Shown here: in pieces, positions 6,540 through 12,776 of the stretch
How the letters are laid out: each line of letters starts with the position of its first letter
How positions within the stretch are numbered: the first letter of the stretch is position 1
NCBI GenBank assembly: GCA_005880345.1
Contig: VBGE01000054.1
Span: 1-12,776, forward strand
Reading direction: 5' to 3'
Source of the DNA: Chloroflexota bacterium
GTDB lineage: Bacteria > Chloroflexota > Dormibacteria > Dormibacterales > Dormibacteraceae
DNA: 12,776 bases
Translations under genes and position numbers: made by a program
Notes under the pieces: generated by a model
Told to the model about the DNA's origin: nothing
The model's input: only the letters and a program-made list of their open reading frames with translations
Database searches by the model: none

Positions 6540-7137
6540 CAAGCTCGACGTCTACTTCGATTACCAGTGCCCGTTCGTCTACCGGATGGCGGGCCTGCTC
6601 GATACCGTGCGCCGGTCAGGACGCGAGGTCGAGGTCGGATGGCGGTATTTCTCGCTCACGCAGGTGAACTCCAAGGATGACGGCTGGACGGTTTGGGGTG
6701 CGCCCGCGAGCGAATCCGTCAGAGGCCGGCTTGCCTTCGCGGCGGCGGAGGCGGCACGCCGGCAGGGCCGTTTCGCGGACCTTCACCAGCCGTTGCTGGA
6801 GGCCAGGCATCGCGACCGGCTCGACGTCGATGACCCGAAGGTGATCCAGCAGGTGGCCACGGTCGCCGGACTCGACATGGGGCGCTTCCACCGTGACCTG
6901 GCCGACTCGAGCATCTTCGACGCCCTGGCTCGCGATCACACGCAGGCTGTCCAGCAGGAGGGCGTGTTCGGCACGCCCACTCTGGTTTTCGCAAACGGCG
7001 GGTCCGCCTACGTCCGGCTGGCCGAAGGCACGGACGGCGACGGGGCACTGAAGGTGTTCGACCAGTTGGTGTCAGTCGCGGCTGCGGAGCCGCGAATCCT
7101 CGAGATCAAGCGCCCGCGGAGACCTTCGCCGGCCTGA
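6520..7137 (+). CDS. DsbA-family (FrnE/2-hydroxychromene-2-carboxylate isomerase-like) thioredoxin-fold protein with a single active-site Cys
   Basis: This protein of about 205 residues has the DsbA/GST-kappa-like fold. The opening strand is KLDVYFDYQCPFVYRMAG, and GVFGTPTLVF near residues 148-157 holds the conserved cis-Pro (P153). The all-helical insertion lies between. FrnE-type proteins have CPWC at the N-terminal active site; here it reads C17-P-F-V, with no second cysteine. It therefore probably cannot make or pass on a disulfide by the usual pair, and may act as an isomerase or transferase with a bound thiol. No signal peptide is seen, so it is likely cytoplasmic. The start is uncertain. 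GTG at 6520 is nearest to the conserved core (which begins at about 6538) but has no Shine-Dalgarno; an in-frame ATG at 6412 lies deep inside the opposing protease gene. A leaderless start is possible. Confidence 0.8.
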   Translation: MAVADPIKLDVYFDYQCPFVYRMAGLLDTVRRSGREVEVGWRYFSLTQVNSKDDGWTVWGAPASESVRGRLAFAAAEAARRQGRFADLHQPLLEARHRDRLDVDDPKVIQQVATVAGLDMGRFHRDLADSSIFDALARDHTQAVQQEGVFGTPTLVFANGGSAYVRLAEGTDGDGALKVFDQLVSVAAAEPRILEIKRPRRPSPA

Positions 7138-7167
7138 GCCCGGGTGATTTGAAGTCGTCCGGAGTTC

Positions 7168-7187
7168 CCAGTACAGCGGAGTACTGG
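7168..7187. repeat. Inverted repeat just upstream of the sigma-4/membrane gene
   Basis: CCAGTAC and GTACTGG are 7-bp perfect arms around a 6-base spacer (AGCGGA). The repeat ends three bases before the preferred ATG at 7191, so it could be an operator for self-regulation or a hairpin controlling translation. If translation begins at the in-frame TTG at 7149 it would be coding. No function is proven. Confidence 0.45.
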
Positions 7188-7190
7188 AAG

Positions 7191-7976
7191 ATGTCGGAAG
7201 CCGAGAACCATACGCTTCCTGGGGCCACGAACGACTCCTGGCGGACGTGGCTGATGACTGGCGCCCGCCGGACCCCGATCGACCGCCGCCGCATGCGCGG
7301 AGCCCACAAGGGCTTGAAGAAGATGCTGGTCGAAGGCATGAGCAACGTCGAGGACCGGCCACATGCATGGAAGGATTTCTCGGGCGCGATGATCCGGCAC
7401 GCTGTCGACGACGCGATCCGCACTCTTCCCACACAGGACAAGCACGTAGTCAAGCTGGCCTACTTCGGCGGTTACTCGAATCGCGCCATCGCGGAGGAAA
7501 CCGGGCTGACCGAGGCCACCGTCCAGCGCCGTTTGCGACGCGCGCTGGCGACCATCAGCGACCACATCCAGCGTGGCCGGATGCTCGGGCGGCGGGCCAT
7601 GTATGCACTGCTCCTCTGGTTGACGTACAGAAGGCTCGGCGATGGACTTCATCACTTCGTCCAGGCCGCCACGGTCGCCGGGGTGACCGTGATCATTGCG
7701 GCCCAGCCTGGTTCGCCGGCCGACCTCACCGTCGGCGGATCGGCGGGTCAGGCGAAGCCGGTCGTGGTCCAGCCCCGGGTGGTGCCCCCGCTGCCTTCAC
7801 CCACGGTGCCCGTGCAGAAGCCCGGCGCGCCACCGGTGGCCGCCGCGCCGGCGGTCCCCGCGGTCCCGGCCGCCCCAGCCCTGCCCGCCCTGCCGGTGGC
7901 CCCGGCAGTGCCCGCCCCCCAGGTCAAGCTGCCCGTCGCGCTCCCGTCGCCCTCGCCGCTGCCGTTGCGGCCGTAG
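7191..7976 (+). CDS. Sigma-70 region 4-type HTH protein with membrane segment and Pro/Ala-rich tail
   Basis: This is a 261-residue protein of unusual design. Residues about 72-128 are a sigma-70 region 4 helix-turn-helix: LPTQDKHVVKLAYFGGYSNRAIAEETGLTEATVQRRLRRAL (72-119, shown in part). No region 2, which binds core polymerase and the -10 element, is recognisable in the first 70 residues. A basic stretch follows, then hydrophobic segments at about 137-146 and 156-172 (FVQAATVAGVTVIIAA), then a tail (about 186-261) of Pro, Ala and Val. This suggests a DNA-binding domain in the cytoplasm tethered to the membrane with an exported low-complexity tail. The start is uncertain: ATG 7191 (GGAAG directly adjacent), ATG 7254 or TTG 7149. 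The gene follows the DsbA-like stop by about 50 nt. Its last 229 nt overlap the opposing glycosyltransferase frame. A transcription regulator is likely; a working sigma factor is less so. Confidence 0.75.
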   Translation: MSEAENHTLPGATNDSWRTWLMTGARRTPIDRRRMRGAHKGLKKMLVEGMSNVEDRPHAWKDFSGAMIRHAVDDAIRTLPTQDKHVVKLAYFGGYSNRAIAEETGLTEATVQRRLRRALATISDHIQRGRMLGRRAMYALLLWLTYRRLGDGLHHFVQAATVAGVTVIIAAQPGSPADLTVGGSAGQAKPVVVQPRVVPPLPSPTVPVQKPGAPPVAAAPAVPAVPAAPALPALPVAPAVPAPQVKLPVALPSPSPLPLRP

Positions 7977-8761
7977 ATCACCACCCCGTCGACGGTCGCC
8001 ACCGGGTGATAGCCGGCGGCCACGAACTCCGCCAGACCCGGGTAGTTGCTCATCGGGTACTTCGTGAAGTCACTCCAACCCGCCACTGAGGTGTCGACGA
8101 TGAGCGCCGGCGGGTGCACAGCCAGGTCGGCCTGGAGCAAGGGCCACACGTCAGGCGCGGTATCCCAGTTGTTCGGTGGCGCGCTCGAGCCACGCTCGAA
8201 CCCGCGCAGAAAACCTGGGAATCGCGCCGCCATGAAGCGGTCGGACTCGACGTAAAGGGCGGCCCAGTCGCCCCATACGAAGATGCGGTCGGAGGCCGAC
8301 GTGTGGGCTCGGATGTACGCAGCGACCGCCTCGTGGGCTGGAGGGGGCGGGCTGAAGTCGTAGGTCAGCGGGTCGGCCGCGAGGTCGAAGGCCAGCCAGG
8401 CCACGGCGGGGATCGCGATCCCGATGGCGGCTGCCACAGCGACCACCCTCCTGACCTGGATCCGGTCGAAGGCCAGCGCCCCGAGCACAGCGAGGGGTCC
8501 CATCGCCTGGACGAAGTAGTGCCATGAGAGGTGGCCGCCGGCCACGGACCCGGCCATCCCGAGCGCGAGCCAGACGACAATCAGCCGCGTTTCGCGAGTG
8601 AGCGATCGCCAGCGCGCCGCCATGGCGATCGCGGCGATCCATAGGACCGCGTCGTCCAGGACGAACGGCACGAGGCTGTCCCGCGCGCGCGACCAGACGT
8701 AGGCCGGCGCCCAGCTCGAGGAGGCGTAATCGACAAGGGTGGCGGGCCCGGAGCCGTCCAC
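7748..8761 (-). CDS. C-terminal part of broken GT-C family glycosyltransferase, with Gly/Ala-rich extension
   Basis: This open frame (337 codons from a GTG at 8761) continues the membrane glycosyltransferase whose N-terminus is encoded in another frame at about 8760-9341. Its first part (ATLVDYASSSWAPAYVWSRA) resembles the loop after the middle membrane helices of ArnT/PMT-like enzymes. Further helices and a soluble C-terminal domain follow (about YIRAHTSASDRIFVWGDW to VATVDGVVIYGR, ending near 7964). The last 71 residues are Gly, Ala and Thr-rich, unlike the family's usual end, and are antisense to the Pro/Ala-rich tail of the convergent sigma-4 gene. A TGA at about 8791 closes this frame upstream, so it cannot by itself encode the DE and DNKPP motifs. 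It may be a relic or the result of a sequencing or assembly indel. Confidence 0.6.
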   Translation of the reverse strand: MDGSGPATLVDYASSSWAPAYVWSRARDSLVPFVLDDAVLWIAAIAMAARWRSLTRETRLIVVWLALGMAGSVAGGHLSWHYFVQAMGPLAVLGALAFDRIQVRRVVAVAAAIGIAIPAVAWLAFDLAADPLTYDFSPPPPAHEAVAAYIRAHTSASDRIFVWGDWAALYVESDRFMAARFPGFLRGFERGSSAPPNNWDTAPDVWPLLQADLAVHPPALIVDTSVAGWSDFTKYPMSNYPGLAEFVAAGYHPVATVDGVVIYGRNGSGEGDGSATGSLTWGAGTAGATGRAGRAGAAGTAGTAGAAATGGAPGFCTGTVGEGSGGTTRGWTTTGFA

Positions 8762-9341
8762 CCGGCGGCGCCAGCCAGAGGACGCCTGTCACGGCCACGA
8801 CCACGTCCACGGCGGCCGACTGCCGGAACACTCCCGCCGCGACCAGCAGCACCCCGCTCCAGAACCACTGCCGCCGCAGCAGGCACAGGACCGATGCGCA
8901 GAGCGGCAACATCATGAAGACCTCGGTGTTGGCCGCGAGCAACCTGGGATTGCCGGCGGTGGTGAGGATCCCGTAGAAGAGGGCCGCGAGCAGGCCCGCC
9001 CGCGCGCCGGCGAGCTCCCGGGTGATCAGGTAGAGAACCACGCAGGTGGCGCCCACGACGGCCAGCTCTACGACATGAATCGCCGTCAGCTGGTATGGGC
9101 CGAAAACCCGAAATACGGCGGCGTACATCCAGAAGATTCCGGGCGGTTTGTTGTCGACTCCGCCTGCGTCGTACAGGCCCCCGCCCAGGTTCATCAGGAC
9201 CGCGATCGACCCGTAGATCGCCTCGTCGCCGTCCAGCAGCCTGTGCACGAAAGAGGGCAAATGCGAGACGATGATGGCGAGCCCGACGAGAATCGGCGCG
9301 GCCCCAGTCCGCCACGGAATAGTCAGCCGGTGGGCGGCCAT
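8151..9341 (-). pseudogene. N-terminal part of frame-broken GT-C glycosyltransferase (ArnT/PMT-like)
   Basis: Residues 1 to about 195 (9341 to about 8755) are clearly the N-terminus of a multi-pass glycosyltransferase that uses polyprenyl-phosphate sugars. A first membrane helix is followed by the catalytic-loop acidic pair LDGDEAIY (D39, E40), then DNKPPGIFWMYAAVFRVFG (63-81) and several helices up to GVLWLAPPGG. Beyond about 8755 this frame stays open to 8151 only as Arg/Pro/Gly-rich nonsense, while the homologous sequence resumes in the frame ending at 7748. Comparing the parts with the family layout, roughly one membrane helix and its loop seem missing at the junction, so a deletion not divisible by three is more likely than a single-base slip. 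The ATG at 9341 has no Shine-Dalgarno and lies 9 nt after TATATT, a -10-like box. Such enzymes usually decorate lipid A, cell-wall polymers or proteins; the acceptor is unknown. Confidence 0.7.
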
Positions 9342-9404
9342 GCGTTTCGGAATATAGGGAACGCTTGGATGGGCCTCAGCCAGGGCTCAGGACCGGGGGA
9401 AGAG
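9342..9404. promoter_or_regulatory. Divergent intergenic region between two glycosyltransferase genes
   Basis: These 63 bp separate the starts of two divergent genes. The AT-rich core AATATAGG at 9351-9358 gives TATATT on the minus strand, 9 nt before the ATG at 9341. It gives TATAGG on the plus strand, about 46 nt before the ATG at 9405. Neither has a convincing -35 box. The right end holds GGGGGAAGAG, the ribosome binding site for the plus-strand gene. Confidence 0.35.
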
Positions 9405-10547
9405 ATGTTTAGCCGCGTGAACATGACTGCTGATCGTCGAGCATGGCTCTGGCTCGCGTTCGGCGTGGTCGCGATCGCCCTTCTCCTCGACGTCCTGATC
9501 CGCCACGATCCCATCAGCGTCGACTTCCACACATATGTAGCGGCCAGCGAGGTGGTGCTCGAACGAGGCTGGTCCCACGTCTATGACACAGGACTCGTCG
9601 GCATCGAGCAGAAGGAATTGGCGCCAGGCCTGGTCGCCCAGCCGTACCTCAGCCCGCCGACCGTCGCTCTGCTCACCATCCCGCTCGTTCGGCTGCCCAT
9701 GGACGTGGCGTACGTCATCTGGGCCCTGGTCCTGTTTGGCGCCTTTGCAGGCGCGCTGGCCTGGGCAGGGGTGAGCAAGGGTCTGAGCCGGTGGATCGCG
9801 GTGGTCGGCGCCCTGGCTCCGTGGTGGGTGATGCACGCCATCAACGTCGGCCAGGTCGTGCCCCTGGTCGCCGCCGCCACCGTCGTCGCGTGGCGCCTTC
9901 TTCGCGACCGCCGGGACGTGCTCGCCGGCGTGGCCCTCGCGGCGATCCTCTTCAAGCCCAACACCGCGATCCTGGTTCCGATCGCGCTGTTGCCGGCCTG
10001 GCGCCTGCGTGCGTTTGGCACGTGGACGGCGATCGCGGCCGGGGTCGTCGTCTTAAGCGCGGTTGCCGTCGGGCCGCAGGGGATCTCGGAGTACATCACC
10101 CAGCTGCGCGGCCCCCTGCCCAAAGGCGCTGACGACCTGACGCTCTATGGGGCGCTTGCCGCGACCGGGGGGTTCGCCGCCTTGATACGCGTAGTGATCG
10201 TCGCCGCCGTGATGGGTGCCGCGTACAAGCTCCGGCATTCGCCAGGCATGGTCATCCCGATCGCGATCGTCGGCTCACTGGTCATCTCGCCCTACCTCCA
10301 CGCATCCGATCTCTGCATGCTGGCCGGCGCGGGCTGGATGGTCTGGGAGGAGCGAACATCATGGGCTCTGCGGATCCCGCTGGCCGCGGTCTGGGTGCTC
10401 GCGAGCCCATACCTTTATCTGAGGGGACAGAGCCCTCACCTCAGGCAGTGGCCGTGGTTGGAGCTGGCCCTGCTCCTCGCCCTGTTGATCGCGGCCTGGC
10501 TGCCGTTAACAGCCTGGGCTGGCCCCAGGAGACGAGCGCCCGCATAA
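9405..10547 (+). CDS. GT87/DUF2029-family membrane glycosyltransferase
   Basis: This 380-residue protein has about ten hydrophobic helices. The acidic motif after the first helix reads SVDFHTYVAASEVV (about 38-51, D40), then WSHVYD. Later come SPPTVALLTIPLVRLP and LFKPNTAIL, the KPxxA-type motif of the DUF2029/GT87 family. Characterised relatives in actinobacteria are polyprenyl-phosphomannose-dependent mannosyltransferases that build cell-envelope glycolipids. Donor and acceptor here are unknown. The ATG at 9405 has a strong ribosome binding site (GGGGGAAGAG) directly upstream. The frame stays open back to 8739, but that part is antisense to the glycosyltransferase gene and has no family features. 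It lies divergent from the broken GT-C gene; both may have served envelope glycan assembly. The stop is 31 nt before the helicase start, so the two may be co-transcribed. Confidence 0.85.
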   Translation: MFSRVNMTADRRAWLWLAFGVVAIALLLDVLIRHDPISVDFHTYVAASEVVLERGWSHVYDTGLVGIEQKELAPGLVAQPYLSPPTVALLTIPLVRLPMDVAYVIWALVLFGAFAGALAWAGVSKGLSRWIAVVGALAPWWVMHAINVGQVVPLVAAATVVAWRLLRDRRDVLAGVALAAILFKPNTAILVPIALLPAWRLRAFGTWTAIAAGVVVLSAVAVGPQGISEYITQLRGPLPKGADDLTLYGALAATGGFAALIRVVIVAAVMGAAYKLRHSPGMVIPIAIVGSLVISPYLHASDLCMLAGAGWMVWEERTSWALRIPLAAVWVLASPYLYLRGQSPHLRQWPWLELALLLALLIAAWLPLTAWAGPRRRAPA

Positions 10548-10578
10548 TCAGGTCGCCCGCCGCCACTGGGAGACCTCT

Positions 10579-12776
10579 TTGTCGCTCGACATCCACGCCA
10601 TATCGGGACCACTTCGTGTGCTGGCCGGACCGGGCACGGGGAAGACGCACGCGCTGGTCGACCTGTATGAGCAGGCGATCCGCGACGGTGTCGCCCGCCG
10701 TGACCAGATTCTCGTCCTCACCTTCTCCACCGGCGCGGCCGGCGAGATCGCCAGGCGCATCGACGATCGGCTGAACGACGACTACGGCGAGGCGTGGATC
10801 TCGACCTTCCACAGCTTCTGCGCGCGCTTGCTGCGCGAGAACGCGCCGGACCGCGAGCGCCTCCTCCTCAACGGTTTCCAGGAGATGGTCGTCATGCGCA
10901 AGGTGCTCAGTGAGCTCGACCCCGCGTTGCTCGGGCCGCTCGATGGAGTGCGCCACTCGGAGGCGTTCGCGCAGGACCTGCTCGGCTTTGTTGCGCTGAT
11001 GAAGCAGAACCTCGTCCATCCCGCCGCCTTGCTGCTCGCGGCAGAGGCCAGCGCCGGCGAGCGTCTGCGTGTGCTCGCGGGCGCGTACCAGGCGTACCAG
11101 CAGCGGATGCAAGCAGCGAACCTGTTCGACTTCCGCGACCTGGTCTCCGGGACGATCGAATTGCTCCAATCCAACTCGATGCTCCGCGAGCGGATGCGCG
11201 ACAAGTTCCGACTCATCCTCGTCGACGAGTTCCAGGACGTCGACCCCGCGCAGTTCGAGCTGCTGAGGATCATCGCGCCGCCCGAGACGCGCCCGCGACT
11301 CGTAGTCGTCGGCGACCCGGACCAATCGATCTACGGCTTCCGCGGCACCATCCCGCGCCTGCTCAGCCACGACTTCGGCCATGCGTACGGAGCCACCACG
11401 CGCGAGCTCGGCGTGTGCCGCCGCTGCTCGCAGGAGGCGCTCGACGCGGGGGAGCGGCTGCTGACCGCGACGCAGCTCGGACGCGACCACCGGCTGCTGC
11501 GGGCGGACAAACCTGCTGAGGAGCCTGCGGTGATCGTCGCGCGCGAAGCCGACGCCCTGGACGAGGCGTTCTACTGCGCACGCGAGATCAAGCGCCTGCA
11601 GGCGGAATGGCCGGACCTCCAGTTGCGGGACTTCGCGATCGTGCTGCGCAGCACGACCGCGCTCGGCGGCCCCTTCGAAGAGGCGCTGCGCGCCCTCGGC
11701 CTGGCCTATGAGGTGCGGGGCTGGGGCGCGACCGCCCGCAACGAGGTGGTGCGCTTCCTCATCGGACATCTCGAGTCTTTGCGCCGGCCCAACGATCCGG
11801 ATGCGTTCGAGAGTGCGCTCGCGTCCAGCCTCGGCGGGGTCGGGCCGCGCACCGTGAGCCGCCTCCGCGCTTACGCGCGCGAGCGGAGCCGGCCGGTGCT
11901 GACGGCGGTCCGCCGCGTCATGTACTCGCTGGTCGCCCGCGACGCGGCGCGCTATCCGTTGCCGTGGGGTGAGGCGGCGCCCACGGAGGTGAGGAAGGAG
12001 CCGGACTTCATGGCCTACCTCACCGAGGACGAGCTGGATTCGCTCCATCGGTGGATGGCCGCGCGTCAGGGATTGCTGTCCCGGGCCTCACGCCTGCCGG
12101 TCGCGGCGCTTGCCTACTCGATCTTGATCGAAGACGGCGCGATGAAACGCCTGCTCGAGATGGACCTGCCCGCCGACCAGCGCGCCGAGGCGATCGCCGA
12201 CCTGCGAGCAGCCATCGAAGGCCTGGAGTCGATCGAGGCCGTGCACGAGAGGCTGCATGGCGCCAAGCCAATGCTCGCGGACCTGACCGGCTCCATCGAG
12301 AGCTTGCTCGCGGCCGCCGCCGATGACACCCAGGCCGCGGATGGCCACGCCGACGCGGTGCAGGTGCTGACAGTGCACCAGGCCAAGGGCCTCGAGTTCG
12401 AGGTTGTGTTCTGCTCCGGCTTCGCCCATGGGCTGTTCCCGCTCGAGTCGCGCCCGCACCCGCTGCTCGACGCCGAAGATCGCGCCTGGCTGGAGCGATT
12501 CAAGGTCGGGTTCACGCCCACTTGGCCCGCGGACCCGGACGGCCACCTCGCCGAGGAGGCGCGCCTCGCCTTCGTCGCGATGACTCGAGCGCGGCGCCGC
12601 CTCTACATCACCTATGCCGACGCATACCTGCGAGAGGCAGGCCGGTCGGCCTTCCTGAACATGGCGCAGCCGGGCGGAGAGGTGCGCGATCTCACTCGAG
12701 GGTCGTCGCGCCTGGCGCCCGATGACGTCCTGCTGGCGCGCGAAGCCGAAGTCCTCCTCGCCTCGCATCCCTCCGT
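10579..12776 (+). CDS. UvrD/Rep-type superfamily I DNA helicase, AdnB-like (partial, runs off right edge)
   Basis: At least 732 codons are visible with no stop. SF1A helicase motifs appear in order: Walker A GPGTGKT (17-23), Ia LVLTFSTGAAGEI, TFHSFC, Walker B VDEFQD (D216, E217), motif III GDPDQSIYGFRG (245-256), motif V TVHQAKGLEFEVV (from about 598) and motif VI FVAMTRARRRLYI (665-677, R670 and R672). It is expected to unwind DNA 3' to 5' with ATP in repair or recombination. The style (GPGTGKT, FDFRDL, long 2B-like insertion) resembles the AdnB/RecB-like helicases that end in a PD-(D/E)XK nuclease, but that region lies beyond the edge. The start is TTG at 10579 with GGGAG upstream at good spacing. 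The frame is closed by TAA at 10507 and no ATG or GTG lies between. The usual Q motif (about 20 residues before Walker A, consensus LNxEQ) is not recognisable. Confidence 0.9.
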   Translation, partial: MSLDIHAISGPLRVLAGPGTGKTHALVDLYEQAIRDGVARRDQILVLTFSTGAAGEIARRIDDRLNDDYGEAWISTFHSFCARLLRENAPDRERLLLNGFQEMVVMRKVLSELDPALLGPLDGVRHSEAFAQDLLGFVALMKQNLVHPAALLLAAEASAGERLRVLAGAYQAYQQRMQAANLFDFRDLVSGTIELLQSNSMLRERMRDKFRLILVDEFQDVDPAQFELLRIIAPPETRPRLVVVGDPDQSIYGFRGTIPRLLSHDFGHAYGATTRELGVCRRCSQEALDAGERLLTATQLGRDHRLLRADKPAEEPAVIVAREADALDEAFYCAREIKRLQAEWPDLQLRDFAIVLRSTTALGGPFEEALRALGLAYEVRGWGATARNEVVRFLIGHLESLRRPNDPDAFESALASSLGGVGPRTVSRLRAYARERSRPVLTAVRRVMYSLVARDAARYPLPWGEAAPTEVRKEPDFMAYLTEDELDSLHRWMAARQGLLSRASRLPVAALAYSILIEDGAMKRLLEMDLPADQRAEAIADLRAAIEGLESIEAVHERLHGAKPMLADLTGSIESLLAAAADDTQAADGHADAVQVLTVHQAKGLEFEVVFCSGFAHGLFPLESRPHPLLDAEDRAWLERFKVGFTPTWPADPDGHLAEEARLAFVAMTRARRRLYITYADAYLREAGRSAFLNMAQPGGEVRDLTRGSSRLAPDDVLLAREAEVLLASHPS

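Noticed and set aside
7149..7190. TTG at 7149 as start of the sigma-4 gene
   Set aside because: It has no Shine-Dalgarno, and the added residues run through the inverted repeat; ATG 7191 is preferred, though this is not certain.
7840..7925. GC-rich short repeats as a minisatellite or CRISPR-like array
   Set aside because: The repeats are irregular codon-level Pro/Ala/Val repeats without constant spacers, explained by the low-complexity protein tail.
8739..9404. Upstream extension of the GT87 gene frame
   Set aside because: The added residues are His/Gln/Arg-rich antisense of the GT-C gene, and a strong ribosome binding site precedes the ATG at 9405.
10441..12048. Long minus-strand open frame of about 535 codons
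   Set aside because: It is antisense to the helicase, whose motifs are all intact on the plus strand; the antisense product shows no recognisable family.

Overview
This is a GC-rich, densely packed bacterial window with many 1-20 nt overlaps between genes and few Shine-Dalgarno sequences at operon heads. Nothing in it fixes the taxon: there is no rRNA or tRNA. The gene styles (fused FAD/GcvT demethylase, GT-C membrane glycosyltransferases, a UvrD-type helicase resembling AdnB, possible near-leaderless starts) suggest a soil Chloroflexota/Dormibacterota-like or actinobacterial lineage. That is inference only.

Left block (1-6539, all minus strand, so read right to left). The order is a CPBP-family membrane protease, an MFS transporter, a 96-bp gap with two phased copies of a palindromic operator-like sequence, a two-part FAD oxidoreductase/aminomethyltransferase of the dimethylglycine/sarcosine dehydrogenase type, a choline-kinase-like phosphotransferase, a GntR/FadR-type regulator and a calcineurin-like metallophosphoesterase that leaves the window. 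Protease and transporter overlap (TGATG), oxidoreductase and kinase overlap by 17 nt, and regulator and phosphoesterase abut (TAGATG). The last four genes look like one regulated catabolic unit for an N-methylated amine. The MFS protein is the likely importer and the GntR protein the likely local repressor.

Middle block (6520-7976, plus strand). A DsbA-fold protein with only one cysteine at the active site starts head to head with the protease gene and leaves no intergenic space. It is followed by a sigma-region-4 helix-turn-helix protein that has no sigma region 2 but carries a membrane segment and a Pro/Ala-rich tail. The DNA of that tail is also the C-terminal extension of a convergent minus-strand gene.

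Right block. The minus-strand GT-C (ArnT/PMT-like) glycosyltransferase at 7748-9341 is broken by a frame change near 8750, apparently with loss of a membrane segment. Divergent from it are a GT87/DUF2029-type polyprenyl-linked glycosyltransferase (9405-10547) and, 31 nt later, a superfamily I UvrD-type helicase that runs off the right edge.

No CRISPR array, insertion sequence, RNA gene or convincing intrinsic terminator was seen. No gene-free stretch exceeds about 100 bp. The points most worth following are the phased palindromes with their catabolic operon, and the membrane-tethered sigma-4 protein with its shared-DNA tail.
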